A stretch of 64,000 nucleotides of DNA from Gautieria morchelliformis (lineage: Eukaryota > Basidiomycota > Agaricomycetes > Gomphales > Gomphaceae), in NCBI GenBank assembly GCA_015179125.1, contig WHVA01000524.1:1-64000 (forward strand), written 5' to 3'. Position numbers and translations under genes: made by a program. Positions within the stretch are counted from its first letter, which is position 1, and every line of letters starts with the position of its first letter. The notes under the pieces are model-generated. The model had not been told where the DNA came from. It did not search any database and saw nothing but the letters and a program-made list of their open reading frames with translations. Positions 19,344 to 30,630 of the stretch are shown piece by piece.

Positions 19344-21096
19344 CTCCCCCTCGATGTAGGATTGGTATCAAGGGTTTGAGCGAATGCCGATGAGTTTCAG
19401 AAGCCTGTCATGCGCTGGTCTGGGCAGAGCTTTCGTGAGGATGTCGGCCATCATGCTGGAGGTCTGTACGTGATAGAATTCAAGTTCAGAATTGTGTACG
19501 CATTCTCAGATGTAGTGGTGTTGAACATCGAAATGCTTTGATCTAGCGTGATATGAAGGGTCTTTGATGATGGATATTGTGCCCATGTTGTCGCTTTGGA
19601 TACGCGTGGCATGTTTCTGCTAGTGGCCAAGGAGGTTTAGTAGGTTCCGTAACCATACGTACCTCCTTTGCAGCATGGCATGCTGAGGAGTACTCAGCTT
19701 CACAGCTGGAAGTGGTTATAGAAGCCTGTTTCTTTGAGCTCTAAGTTATTGCACCACCTCCGAGGAAGAACACGTAGCCTAAGACAGACCTTCTACTGTC
19801 AGACTTGGAGGCATAGTCCGAGTCAGCAGAGCCGGTAAGTGTGATGGACGAGCAGATGCCCCCAAGAACGAGGCGGTGAGTGCGAGTGGAGTTGAGGTAT
19901 GTGAGGACATGTTTCGCAGCTGCCCAGTGGGGCTGGCCAGGGTTGATCGAGAATTGGGACAGGCGATTTACTGAGAACGTGATATCGGGTCGCATGCACA
20001 TGGAAGCGTACATCATTGACCCTATGGCGGCGCAGTAAGGAACTCGGGACATGATAGCGACCTCCTCTGGACTAGTAGGTGATTGATCAGATGAAAGGGC
20101 TTTCGCATCTACACTTAGTGGGGTCCAGACAGGGTAGGTGGTGTCAAGGTTGAAGTGCTTGATGATGTGTTCAATGTAGGCTGTCTGGCTCAGTGAAATG
20201 GTTCTCACGGTTCGGTTGCGCATGATCTTGATCCCTAGCATCCAGCGTATATCGCCTAGGTCAGTGATGTCTATTTCAGCTCATAGATCATGAACGATCG
20301 AGTCCATTTCCACGATAGTGCTGGCAGTGGCAGCCATATCATCTGTGTGAATCACGAGGATGGATTTTCCGAGCTTAGTGGAGCGACTGTAGACGCAGTG
20401 GTCAACGGGATTCTGAATGAAGTGGTGAGCGACCATCGCTTTGTCTAGAGTTTTATTCCATTGCCGGCCAGATTGTTTAAGGCCATATAAGCCTTTTCTC
20501 AGTCGGCACACATGGTTCTCGTTGCCTGGGGTGATACTACCCTCGGCCTGCTCCATATAAATCTCCTCATCGAGCTCAGAGTGAAGGAAAGCAGTTTTAA
20601 CGTCCAGTTGGCGTATTTCCCAGTTGAGAGAGGCAGCTAGGGATAGGACCAGGTGAAAAGATTCCAGGCGAGCAACAGGTGAAAAGGTGTCGTGGTAGTC
20701 TTGACCTGGAACCTGAGTAAAGCCCTTTGCGACTATTCGAACTTTTAGCTTAGCCATTTTACCGGATTCATTGCATTTAATGTGACAGACAGTTTTACTC
20801 TTGATAACCTTTTTGCCAGTAGGGACAGAGCTTCGGGGGACGAGGTCCCATACATGATGTTTTTGCATGGACTGCAGCTCCGAATCCATGCCTAGTTGCC
20901 ACATCCGACCATTCGGGTCATCGTCGTGAACGATGCTGGCAAGTGTCATATCCTCAACGAAGTTAGCCTCAAGGTCAGCATTCCTCTTAGCAGCTTGTGC
21001 GAGTCGTGCTTCACCAACACCTCTGAGAGAACATTTCCGCTTCCCAAAAGAGATATTAAACTTCCACCGATCGGAAATGTCTTCCACAGCTGGCAT
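18804..21096 (-). mobile_element. Ty1/copia element F, 3' half
   Basis: A minus-strand Ty1/copia fossil. RT spans about 20281-21096 (MWQLGMDSELQSMQKHHVWD, VRIVAKGFTQVPGQDYHDTF, IRQLDVKTAFLHSELDEEIY, ILVIHTDDMAATA with the DD pair). RNase H spans about 19660-20241 (PDITFSVNRLSQF, SADSDYASKSDSRRSVLGYV). A purine tract (GAGGGGGAG, plus-strand 19344-19352) precedes a 540-bp 3' LTR at 18804-19343 (TGTTGGAGTTCG...TCTTAACA on the minus strand). The 5' half with gag, protease and integrase is absent. The element is broken, with a few breaks. The cut end abuts gypsy B at about 21097, which suggests copia F landed in gypsy B and later lost its 5' part. Confidence 0.88.
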
Positions 21097-21231
21097 TCAA
21101 AATAGGCGACAAAGTCTTCATTAAAGAAGAAAATTTCCACACTACTCACCCTTCGAAGAAGCTCTCTGAAAAATACCTTGGCCCTTATGAGATCATCGCT
21201 AAGGCTGGCAGTTGTTCTTTCACTCTCAGAC

Positions 21232-22898
21232 TGTTTTGGAACCCTTCAAGACTTTGGTGTTAGAGCTAACGCCTTGGTCTATCAGAATGTGTCGTATATG
21301 AAACTGCAAGAATATTAGACACTACTGGCATAATGAATAACAAACTATTAGTTTGTAGGTTCGAGGACGACTATCGGGGTCCAAGTATTCCAAAAAGAGA
21401 GGAATGGCTTTCGCAGGAGAGTTTGTAAGTGGGCTGACCCGATTAACGTCAATGCACTGCAATAAACGAGCCGTCTGTGTCTATTGTAAGTGATAAGGTT
21501 TTTCTTCACATTTATATGATAAGTCACACACATATAATTGATCTTAACAGATTATTAATCCCTTGTGAGTGCTTTGATACTATCTACATAGTTTTTTTTT
21601 ATGTGTCAAACATCCTGACCCAATCAATTCACAGGAACTTGTTCGCCATCGATTATTGCCGCGATCATCCCAAAATGACCAAGGGGGATTTCGAGAATGC
21701 GTGGAAGATTGTTGAAGGGGACCCAGAGAAGAAAGCTGTAAGCTACATATATTTCGCTACGTTACTTGTGTCACTAAGTATACTTTACAGTTCTATGTGA
21801 AGCTTAGTCTCCACAACAAGGCTAGCTCCCTCAGACCGGATATGAAAGGCTCCGCATCGGCCACTCTGACCTGATGCATGCCTCTTCTCTGATGCACGCT
21901 CGCAAGTTCACCTTCCTTCTACCCCACTCCATCCCTGCTCACTTCTGCTTTACCAGCTTTCTGTTGTTATTCTTTCTTATGGGTAGTGATTTGAGGACCA
22001 GGAGTGGCGGGTCAGGTGGGATTGGTTGAGAATGGTGCACCTGTTGGGATCGGTCGAGGGCGGGGAACCTGAGGTGATCGGTAAAAAAGTTGGGATCGGT
22101 CCCAGCAGTATTACAATATTTGTAAATAAAGCCCAAACCAAGGTCATCATATTTGAACTGTAACCTATGTGATCTTCCAGGAACCGATAACAAAAGATAT
22201 AATAAATTCTATTCATCCGATCTACACCGACATGAGCCGATAAAAGTTCTATCATTTCTCTGATCCAGCATGATCAGACTGGGTCTGGGGTTTTCACCGA
22301 CCTGAACCGCTGTGACCTCCCTAATCCGGGCCATTTCTCACTGGGCTTCAGTTATAACTTTGGCACTCAGATGCTTAGTAAGCAAACCTGAGCCAATTAG
22401 TGCTCTGTAGCCACAATAACCAAGGGCATTGCTTAGCACTGCCTTGTACAGCCTGATACATCCTTGTTGCCATGACTGACCAAGATCCCCACTGTTTGGT
22501 TCAGCCAAACAGGCTGCTTAGTTGCTATGGCTGCATATAGCAACAGATTGAGGCTCAGCTGGAATTACTGGGAGAGCCATCCTGACGGACTTGTGGGCGC
22601 TTGAGTGACCAGAAGTCCGAAATTAAGGTACCGCCAAGGTGGCCGGCGGAGTTTGAAATGGAAAGTCTGTGACAGAGTTGTGGGTGCAAATGGACACACA
22701 ACTCTGCAATAGCAGAAATCAGGCAGTTTGGGCCAAATAAATTACGGAAAAATATGGAAAAATAGGGGAACGATGGAGGCATGTTTGAAATACTCCCACA
22801 ATTTCTTATAGCTTCATGTATATGCTATAACTCGTGAAAAAGCAGAAATACACCAGTATGAGCCCTTTGTAGCTGGTTGAACAGCTGATTCCCCAACA
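21232..22898. mobile_element. Insertion I1 in gypsy B (TG...CA, TSD cagac)
   Basis: 1667 bp with TGTTTTGGAACC at one end and CCCCAACA at the other, flanked by the direct repeat cagac (21227-21231 and 22899-22903). A 5-bp duplication with TG...CA ends suggests an LTR or a short LTR-type element. It carries a coding-like, spliced stretch. After an intron (21486-21634), an exon at 21635-21737 reads NLFAIDYCRDHPKMTKGDFE...NAWKIVEGDPEKKA. A second GT-AG intron (21738-21790) follows, then FYVKLSLHNKASSLRPD to a stop at 21869-21871. I do not recognise the protein; it looks like one short helical domain. It may be a captured host fragment. Confidence 0.6.
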
Positions 22899-23099
22899 CA
22901 GACTTCCTGACAATATGCACGCAGTACATCCAGTATTCCATGTCTCTATGCTCGAACCTTCAGTTCCGAACACTATTCTGAATCGTGAACAACCTCTGCC
23001 ACCACCAGCCATTATCGATGGAGAGCTGGAATATGATATTTCGGAAATTCTCAACTCCAAGCTCGACAAGTGATACCATTGTCAACTCCAGTACCTAGT

Positions 23100-24336
23100 T
23101 GTCAAGATTGGTTTTTAGGCATTAATATTGTGTATTAGTGAACACAGCAAATGCCCAAATAGCTTGTGCGAAGAAGTGTGCCGTTCGGTGAATAAGGTGA
23201 ACCAATAAATGTTCAGAAGGTAAGAGGGCTGCCTGAACGGAGCTTGCCCTATCTACAGTCATAGCGAAGTAGCCCGTAACACTTGACGATGTAAAGTGCA
23301 AGGTGTCATGGAAAGGTTGTTTAAGTAGCAACAATCCTTTTGCCAGCGAAGGCGCTCCTTCAGAGCCCTTCGCCGACAGTGCAGATAATAGTATGAAGGC
23401 TAAGGTAACGAAGGTGAAGTACGAAAACTCACCAGTGGTGCTTAAGTCCTCCTCTGGTCGAAGATAGGAATCTACAGGAGAGGGCTCAAGACGATGATCA
23501 CAGTGACGTCAAGTTTTGCACAAGATGGACGTATGATAATTGAACTGGGGAATATACATGCGAATGTAAACTACTTATATCGAATGCTCGTATGAAATCA
23601 GCGAATAGGAAAGAGGCCGTCATGAGTCAGGGTTGGATAGGGGTGCGCAGTCAGGATACAAACACGTATACAATAGAAAGAAGGAGGAGTGTGAATGTGA
23701 AATGATGGGGAGAGAAGAGGGCGAAGGCACTTATGTATGAAAACACACCTTGAGATCTGCATATATGTTACCCTGCATGGACTCTTTGTCTGCTGGGTTG
23801 ATCCCACACAATCTACGGTTAGGACGTCCCATGAATGCATTCCTGCCATACGAACACCTAAAGGGGTTGCGTCGGGAAGATGATGGGGCCAGTGATGAAC
23901 CATCATGCTGGGTAGAGGATGTTGATTGTGTTTGATGGCATGCCTGCTGGTGAATGATGCAAGCAGCGAATGGTTGTTTGGTGAATGTGGCAAAGGGCGA
24001 ATGGAGTGATGGAAGGGCAAAGCTGAGTGAACACGCAGGATGAGTGGTGAAAGGGAAAATAGGGATAGCTGGGTACAAGAAATAAACAAGTCGTGACAAT
24101 CCAGCCATAGGAATATCCAAAGGGGGTTGAGACAAGGAGGTGATAGGACCAGTGATAAACTATCAAGCCGGTCAAAGGACGTCAATCGTGTTTTGATGGC
24201 ATGGCTATGGCGAATGACATGAGTAGCGAATAATTGTTCGGCGAATTCGGCAAAGGGTGATCAGAGTGGACATAGAGGTGGAGTGATGAAAGTGAGGATA
24301 GAGTTACTGGGTATAAGAAATAAATGAGTCATGACA
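23100..24336 (+). repeat. Solo LTR S1-A (TSD ctagt)
   Basis: 1237 bp, starting TGTCAAGATTGGTTTTTAGG and ending GAGTCATGACA, so its ends form the inverted pair TGTCA/TGACA. It is flanked by ctagt (23095-23099 and 24337-24341). It has no coding capacity. Its last about 240 bp are a tandem duplication of the preceding unit (unit ends at about 24098 and 24336). It sits within the chromodomain region of gypsy B. Related copies are at 35341-37624, 53571-55091 and 63589 to the window end. Confidence 0.85.
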
Positions 24337-24699
24337 CTAGTCAAGTGGGCAGGCTACGAAAACACCATTGAAGAGACCTCATGGATTTCCACCACAGAAC
24401 TCAACCATACCTCTGAACTCATCTCTGATTTCCACAAGGTATACCCCACCAAGACTGGTCCCATTTCTGCGCAATAATCATTCTGACCTGCACTTCCGAC
24501 ACTTTCATTTCACTCTTACACTGCTCAAGTCACAAGTTAAAATCTGATTATCATTTCTGCTAATTTAAATTTCCACCATTTCAAGAAATTTTATACAAGT
24601 CCTTTCAACCCTACTCCTCGCTCAATGTTTCACTAATTTCCCCTCTTCACCTGATTTCCCTTCTCTGACCTTCTCTTCTGCTTCCGCAACATTCTCCAC

Positions 24700-25694
24700 C
24701 CTCGCACTAGGACCCGCCTCCGCTGGGACCCTGGCCTGCAGCTTGACGTCCATCCGAGCACTCATTAAATCATTTCATCACCTCATTTCACACACCAACT
24801 GCTCCGAGACAGTCAACATGGCACACATCTGGTTCTGCAATGTGAGGACCAGATTTTGACTTATGGCCACATCGTCAGCCATGATATCCCAAATCTCACC
24901 TTGTTGGCCATGCATCATTTATGGCCACAATGTCCAACAGTGGTGATACCATCATATAGCGGTTGAGTACCACTGTTTCCAACATTCTGGCCACCGGGAA
25001 TGATCCCACGGGTCTTCCTCCACTCGGACCTGGTTTGGACTCGGAATTTCCAAAGTCACTGGCGGCAATTTTCTGCCTTTTTCCACGCTCAACCCTGGCG
25101 GAACAGTGGTCTACTTCACACCATTTCCTCTTGTCCCTGCATTGTTCACAGGATGTCTCCCACAGACTCCCTGACCAAATGCATGTGAGCCCCTGGCCTC
25201 ACATGGGTCACATGGCGCCCTGTTGTCATCATCACCCTCCCGTGTTTTTCGATTTCTGGTCATGGGGTTGACTGGTCCCAACTCCCTCATCTCCAACATG
25301 CGGTGATCCTTGTTCACCTGCACCTGTTGAAACTCATCTGCCTGCCATTTCCGTACCTCCATGAGATTTTGCATGGAGACTGCAGCTTTCTTTTTTCCCT
25401 TGCCCTCGGGAACCAGTGTAGTTTCCGGCGTGTATTCCGATGCCGTCTCAGATTCATAGTCAACATTTTTCTACAACCATTATTTTAGCACCATCAAAAA
25501 ATCCCAGGAAATTTCCAACTTACAAGTTTCTTTGCCGCTCTCTCCATGGCCACCTTCTCATCAGCAGCCTTCTTTTCTGCTGCTTTGCGTTTCCGCTCCA
25601 ACTCACAGCTCCTCCTTCCCCTGGCGTTCCTTGTCTCTGCACTCTTTTTCCTTGCACTCCTCCTTCTGGCACTCCTTCTCCTTATTATGTTCAT
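24700..25694 (-). pseudogene. Unidentified spliced gene remnant, Lys/Glu-rich with CxxC
   Basis: The minus strand carries a coding pattern I do not recognise. Exon 25694-25524 is basic and helical (ERKRKAAEKKAADEKVAMER). A 53-nt intron (25471-25523, GTAAGT...TTGTAG) is spliced in phase 0 to exon 25470-25111, which reads DYESETASEYTPETTLVPEG, MQNLMEVRKWQADEFQQVQV and NRAPCDPCEARGSHAFGQGV, ending at a TAG. Coding-like sequence continues below (EIWDIMADDVAISQNLVLTL, near 24800-24900) with further stops, so the gene is broken. A CxxC pair with a nearby helix could be part of a zinc-binding module. The upstream end is cut by LINE-2. It could be a host gene or cargo of an element. Confidence 0.5.
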
Positions 25695-25699
25695 GTTCT

Positions 25700-27130
25700 T
25701 CGGCCTCAGGTTTCTCAGCCAATTCTTGGATGGCTCTCACTCCGCAACCACCACCTACGGACTTAGACCCTCCTGAATCCCCTTCCTCTGATACCATAAA
25801 TAATACGCTCAATAAACTACATGATCTCATACATAGCATTGCCCTTCCTAAAACAAAAGGCGCAAAAACGTGCTCAATTCCTATCGACACACTACACAAC
25901 GCACGCAACCTCATCTCCTCGGCCTGCACCACCTTCAGGAACTCACATCTCGACCCTCGAATCTCCACCATCTGTGAAAAGCTCGAATCCATCTCAGCCC
26001 ACATAGGCCTTGCTGCTCCAACCAGCAAACTTCGCTCTTATGCCTCCGTACTCGCCGATAACTCGCCGCGCACACCCTCCGAACCCAATCCACCCCGTCG
26101 GGACACTAAATTTGACCTTACACTCTCACAGGCCAACCATCAGGAGCCGGGTTTTGCTGGTCTGTCAGACGCAGACCTGAAGGACAGGATCAACAAAGCA
26201 CTCGGTGAAGCAGGATGCTGGTGGGGAACTCGCTGGTCATCCCCAGACCCCGACGGGAATGTTAGAGAAGAAGACTGCACGGTTCGCATCAGAGCCGTTG
26301 GTCGCCACAGAAGTGGAGACATTTGGATCTCTACCTGCTCTGAGGATGAACGGAACGACCTCGTCGAGACTTCTCGCCAATGGCTCCCCAAATTGTCCGT
26401 CAACCTCTCCATTTCCCCCAGGCTATACCCCATCATTGTCCACGGATTTCCCACCTCCTTCAATCCATCATGAGACAGCGATGACATCGCCACCCTGTTG
26501 GACCAAAACGAGCATATCATTACGCACCCCTCCATGCTCCAGCATGCCAAGTTCATATCTCGCTCTCCTCGACAAAATGCAAAAATGCACTCCTCCCTGA
26601 TCATATATCTCGGTGATCTTGACGCTGCTAACAACTGCATCAAGCAGCATATTGCGTATCAAGGATGCCTCCACTCAACCATGCGATTCACACGCCACCC
26701 CCCACAATGCTTCAACTGTTATCGCTTCAGTCACTTTGCATGCTCCTGTAAAGACAAGACAAAATGTGGCCTATGCTCAGGACCACATCTCACACATGAC
26801 TGCAAATGCGCCGATGTGAACAACTGCAGTGATCTGGTCACATGCCAACACATTGTCCAGAAATGTTCCCTCTGCGACGGCCCCCATTCGGCAACCAACC
26901 GCAAATGCCCTGCACGCAAACATATCCTTGAGTGTCACCATCAGCGGCGGACTGTTGCCGTAGATGGCCTCTACCATGAATAATAGATGTCAACTAATCC
27001 ACTGCCTCCCACGCATACCACCACCTCTGACCACTGCCCCATACTGATGCCCATCATTTATTACCCGACGCAGGTCCTCGAGAACGAGCCTACATGCAAC
27101 CAGTACTCCCTCCTTTTGCCCATCAACATC
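25700..27130 (+). mobile_element. LINE-2: ORF1 plus trace of endonuclease
   Basis: A plus-strand non-LTR retrotransposon fragment. ORF1 (25730-26983) is almost entire. Just after it, around 27018-27110, the residues SDHCPILMPIIYYP match the end of a LINE endonuclease (the catalytic Asp-His pair). The body of the endonuclease is therefore deleted, and RT, RNase H and poly-A are absent. It resembles LINE-1 in having kept the 5' part and lost the 3' part. It is more distant from LINE-1 and LINE-3 than these are from each other. Confidence 0.75.
25730..26983 (+). pseudogene. LINE-2 ORF1 (one in-frame TGA)
   Basis: This is the nucleic-acid-binding ORF1 protein of a LINE, 417 codons from ATG 25730 to TAA 26983. 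The N-terminus is Pro-rich, then helical (LNKLHDLIHSIALPKTK), then an RRM-like part (KDRINKALGEAG; VRIRAVGRHRSGDIWISTCS) and a Cys/His cluster with CFNCYRFSHFACSC, CGLCSGPHLTHDC and CSLCDGPHSATNRKC. A single in-frame TGA at 26471-26473 (TCA TGA GAC) interrupts it, and the same frame continues to the natural end. Replacing CGA by TGA through C-to-T change at a CpG would explain it. Confidence 0.8.
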
Positions 27131-27349
27131 TAGTAACATTAATAATTGTGGCACCACAGAGGTTAAGCTATTACTAGCTTACCCTGGGATCTCGTTTTTA
27201 TCCCTCTCAACCTCATGAAATGCACTGCCCTCGCTCTCCCTCCTGTAGTCTTACTGCGATATCCTCCCTTCGTTAAAGTAGCTTGCCATAGACCTACATG
27301 TAGCTTACAGTGCACCATAAGCGCCATGCGCTTCGAGCACTCTAATTGA

Positions 27350-27352
<3 letters not shown>

Positions 27353-27394
<42 letters not shown>
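27353..27394. repeat. (CT)n microsatellite
   Basis: About 21 uninterrupted CT units. The GAGA-rich open frame on the other strand (REREREREE) is a by-product. Confidence 0.95.
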
Positions 27395-27397
<3 letters not shown>

Positions 27398-27597
27398 CAA
27401 TTCTTTTTTTGTGATGACATCCACCAAGTGCTGTTTTAATTCAGCACTGGACATTTTGGAGAAATCAATGTTTATTTCCATTGTGGTTCAAGACAAGATG
27501 TGTTATTTTCCCACCTATCTTTCGAACTCCCCCGCTTTGTTCTCAAGTCACGTGACCCGACTTGTAGTCTCGCAGGGCGACCTTAAAGGGAAGATAC

Positions 27598-28176
27598 TGT
27601 TATAACCATGCAACTCCAACTTCCAACACTCAGTTCCACCCTTTTTCCGACATCCAGATACTTCCAACAGTCCCACCCCTTGTTATATCTTTTCTTCTTT
27701 TGACTCTATTACTTGGACCCACCGGACTTGACTCGCAGCACAGCAAGACCATATGTCCGTCATTGTTCTTAACTCTACCCTGCACCCCCTTTGTAGTTAG
27801 TTACTTACCCCATATATCTTCTCCAACTTCTGCTTTCTTCAGAACATGCTTAGTAGTATAACATTACATGTTGCATCAGCTCTTTGTATAAAAACCCCCT
27901 CATGTATGCCCTCGAATCTGCAATCAGATCATCACCTTCAATATGTGATTTCCTTCACTCTATCTCCTGTTCTTATCACAGTGAGTAGCGCAGAACCTCT
28001 GTCTCTTCGTCCTCCGCCTTCCAACTTAATTCCCAACCTTTGACTTACTACGATACCTTCCGACTTCCAACTTCTGATCCGAAGTACTTAGGACAATAGT
28101 TCATCATGGGTGCAACACATAAGTTGAAGCCACTGTCCTTTCTAGTTCCGACTTCTGGAAATTGCAATACATAACA
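27598..28176. repeat. Solo LTR S2-1
   Basis: It begins TGTTATAACCATG and ends CAATACATAACA (TGTTAT/ATAACA inverted ends). It is alike along its length to 46432-47080 and 48884-49575. It contains ctctttgtataaaaacccc, a TATA-like promoter word. The flanks gatac and gaact do not match, so no target duplication is preserved. Confidence 0.75.
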
Positions 28177-30570
28177 GAACTAGCCAAAGCTTGCAAGCTT
28201 TTGGCTAGGTCATGCACCATGCCGCCCCACCAAGCATAGGGACAGCCTCGCGTTACCATCGCACTGCCTCTGACATTGGGTATAGATGGCTGCTCAACCT
28301 ATGCATTAATGTTACAAAACACGCATGCTGAAGAAAAAAATAAATATAAGCTACCTGATGTCCTTAGGCTCTTATGCATTGATGATTCATGCCAGAAAAT
28401 GACTGGCAAGGAAATCCACCAGTAATAAGTTCAACGTCTCCACACTGGGGCATAGGGGGGAGCTTCTTCCCATCAGTGATACTTCTCAATGGCTCACATA
28501 GCTTGCTCCCACGAGCATCTATAGCATTTTGAAGGCACATGTTAGTGTCCTGGTTGTAGACAATGGCTGCTGGATGGTTGGCTCTGGAAAGGACTCTAAG
28601 ACGGCAGGCGACATGTGGAAAGGAGGAAACTGACTGGAAAGTGGCTGCTTCACCAGGAAATATTTAGGTGGATGCTCACAACTTTTTATTACCTGTAGCT
28701 TCACCCATTTTATTCTCATATTATAGAAAAGAAGAGGACCAAAGTATATGCCAATCTTATTGTTGGTCTATAAATAATTTTTCTTTTGTCCCTCCCCGAG
28801 CGGCACCTCCGCCGACGAGAACGCCTCTTTTGATTTTTATGCCTCTTCTTATTTTTTTCTACCCACTTTTAATATACACTATATCATTATAACTATTCAT
28901 ATATATTACAAATATCTACACAACTACTATTACTCCATATGGTAGTCTAATACTCTCTCATTATAACTAGTCATACTAATACTTCTACTCATATCTATTA
29001 GAAGTATCTCTCCAAGTATCTGTTACTCTATCTTGTAGTCTAATACTCTCTCATATGTATATATATCTTTGAGATGTTTAAATATATACAGAATCATCTA
29101 ATAACATCTATTATTCTCCTTATAAATACTACTGTATATTCCTATATGTTGTTATTAATACTCTTATAGTATATATTATATACTCATATATGCTGTATTA
29201 CATAACCATTATGATTATCCTCCTTACACAGCCCACAATGCCTGGACATATTTACTTTGCTCGAGTCCAGTTGAGAGATGACCACCCATGCCTATAAGCA
29301 CAATGTTATTGCAAGCATTTCCCTTCAATAAGAGATAGAGAGAAAGCCTTCACTTGAATCACTTCTTTGGTCAAGAATAACTAGGCCTGCACAATTGGAA
29401 TGGCAATCACTCTATCCCTCCCATGAATATTTCTCACCTCATCCTGTCAAGCTCCAGATCACTCCATAGATAGCACGGGTAATCCTTACCTGGGTTGACC
29501 TGCCATATGTTAATAATCCGGCAGGAGGTAAGGGCAAAAAATGCACCATGACGATGTCACCATCGCACCAACCTAGGTTAGAATAAGCAGACGCTCATGT
29601 TTATGGAATACAATGTACCATGTATGCGCTGCATGCACCATATGACATATCTTGGTACTGTCAGAGGTTAAAATAAGAGTTGTTCTAGAAAAAGAAAGCG
29701 TGGGCCTTAACAGGGCAAGACTAGGTGTGAAATAGGATGAGGCTGTGGAGAGTTGTATGCTTATAGTATGGGATGAGGAGTAAGAGCTGAAAACTTCAAG
29801 GTTATACACTAGTGATAGACTGCTAGGCAAGATCCAGAATGATCAATAATTATTAGATTCAGAAAGTTCCTGAAAATCAAGTTTTATGCTTTGTTTGTTC
29901 TCCAAAACCATATTCTTGGTTGAAGAATGAGATTACTGTTAGTCATGTATAATCACTCATAATATTATAAAATCACAAGGGATGGTATGAGATTCCATGA
30001 AATTTTACAATCCCACAGGATCATTTCAAATCATTCCAAAATGAATGATAAAACCTGCTTTGTCATGGTATTGACATAGCGCAAGATCATCTGAGATCCC
30101 AGCCAATACCCGAAGAATTTGTGAGGATACTAGAACATCCCATGTGATTCTTCCTACTCACATCAATCCTTGAATATTTCTCAAAATCAAATAGAATTAC
30201 TTATGATAATTTCTTGAAGGATTGCATGAAATCTCAGATGATTCTAGCAAATCTCACATTATCCTAGGAGGTCATGTAGGATATAAAATTATACTACAAA
30301 ATCATCCCCAATCCTTCATAATCAGGGAGTATCATGACCAATTAGGGCAAATTACAGGTGGTCATAAAAAATCATAGCAAATCACAGATCATCACCAAAT
30401 ATCACTGGAGATTACTTGAGTGATTTCAATTTCAGTTTTATTTTTGTCCAGTGAAGACAGTCATACATCAACAACCTCTTACCATACCATTCCTGTAAGT
30501 CATGTAATCACCCCGATTCTAAGATATTCGTCATTTTGTGAAATTTATTTGGCCAACAAGTCGATGACGG
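28177..30570. other. AT-rich unassigned DNA
   Basis: No gene is seen. 28860-29220 is extremely AT-rich (tatatatta, attactcatat). About 29930-30430 is densely scattered with aatcat/aatcac words in both directions without a strict period. Elsewhere only short random frames occur. The stretch is not matched by the large repeats in this window and may be low-copy chromosomal sequence. Confidence 0.5.
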
Positions 30571-30603
30571 CAACTCCGCATGATTAGTTAAGGTTTCTCA
30601 GGG
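30571..30603 (+). repeat. Left arm of inverted repeat at the copia E insertion site
   Basis: 33 bp beginning caactccgcatgattag and ending tttctcaggg. Its reverse complement recurs at 56011-56043 with 3 mismatches. The two arms bracket the entire copia E insertion. Confidence 0.85.
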
Positions 30604-30630
30604 CATAAAGTGCGAATGGACGCTTGGGTA

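Larger units (their letters stand above)
21097..24500 (+). mobile_element. Ty3/gypsy element B, 3' end of pol, split by two insertions
   Basis: Three plus-strand pieces of one gypsy integrase tail and chromodomain survive. They lie at 21097-21231 (IGDKVFIKEENFHTTHPSKK, YLGPYEIIAKAGSCSFTLRL), 22904-23099 (HAVHPVFHVSMLEPSVPN, DGELEYDISEILNSKLDK) and 24342-24480 (VKWAGYENTIEETSWISTTE, LISDFHKVYPTKTGP). Between them sit insertion I1 (21232-22898) and solo LTR S1-A (23100-24336), each with its own 5-bp duplication. The element is a fossil. Its upstream pol, gag and 5' LTR are not in the window. It differs in sequence from G2 and gypsy C. Confidence 0.85.

Noticed and set aside
27163-27420. Arg-Glu repeat protein on the minus strand
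   Set aside because: It is the (CT)n microsatellite read in one frame.
27593-28181. Target duplication around solo LTR S2-1
   Set aside because: The flanks gatac and gaact do not match; only S2-3 has a perfect duplication and S2-2 a near one.
28860-30430. Possible CRISPR-like or regularly spaced array in the aatcat-rich stretch
   Set aside because: Spacing is irregular, words are short and occur in both directions, and the setting is eukaryotic.
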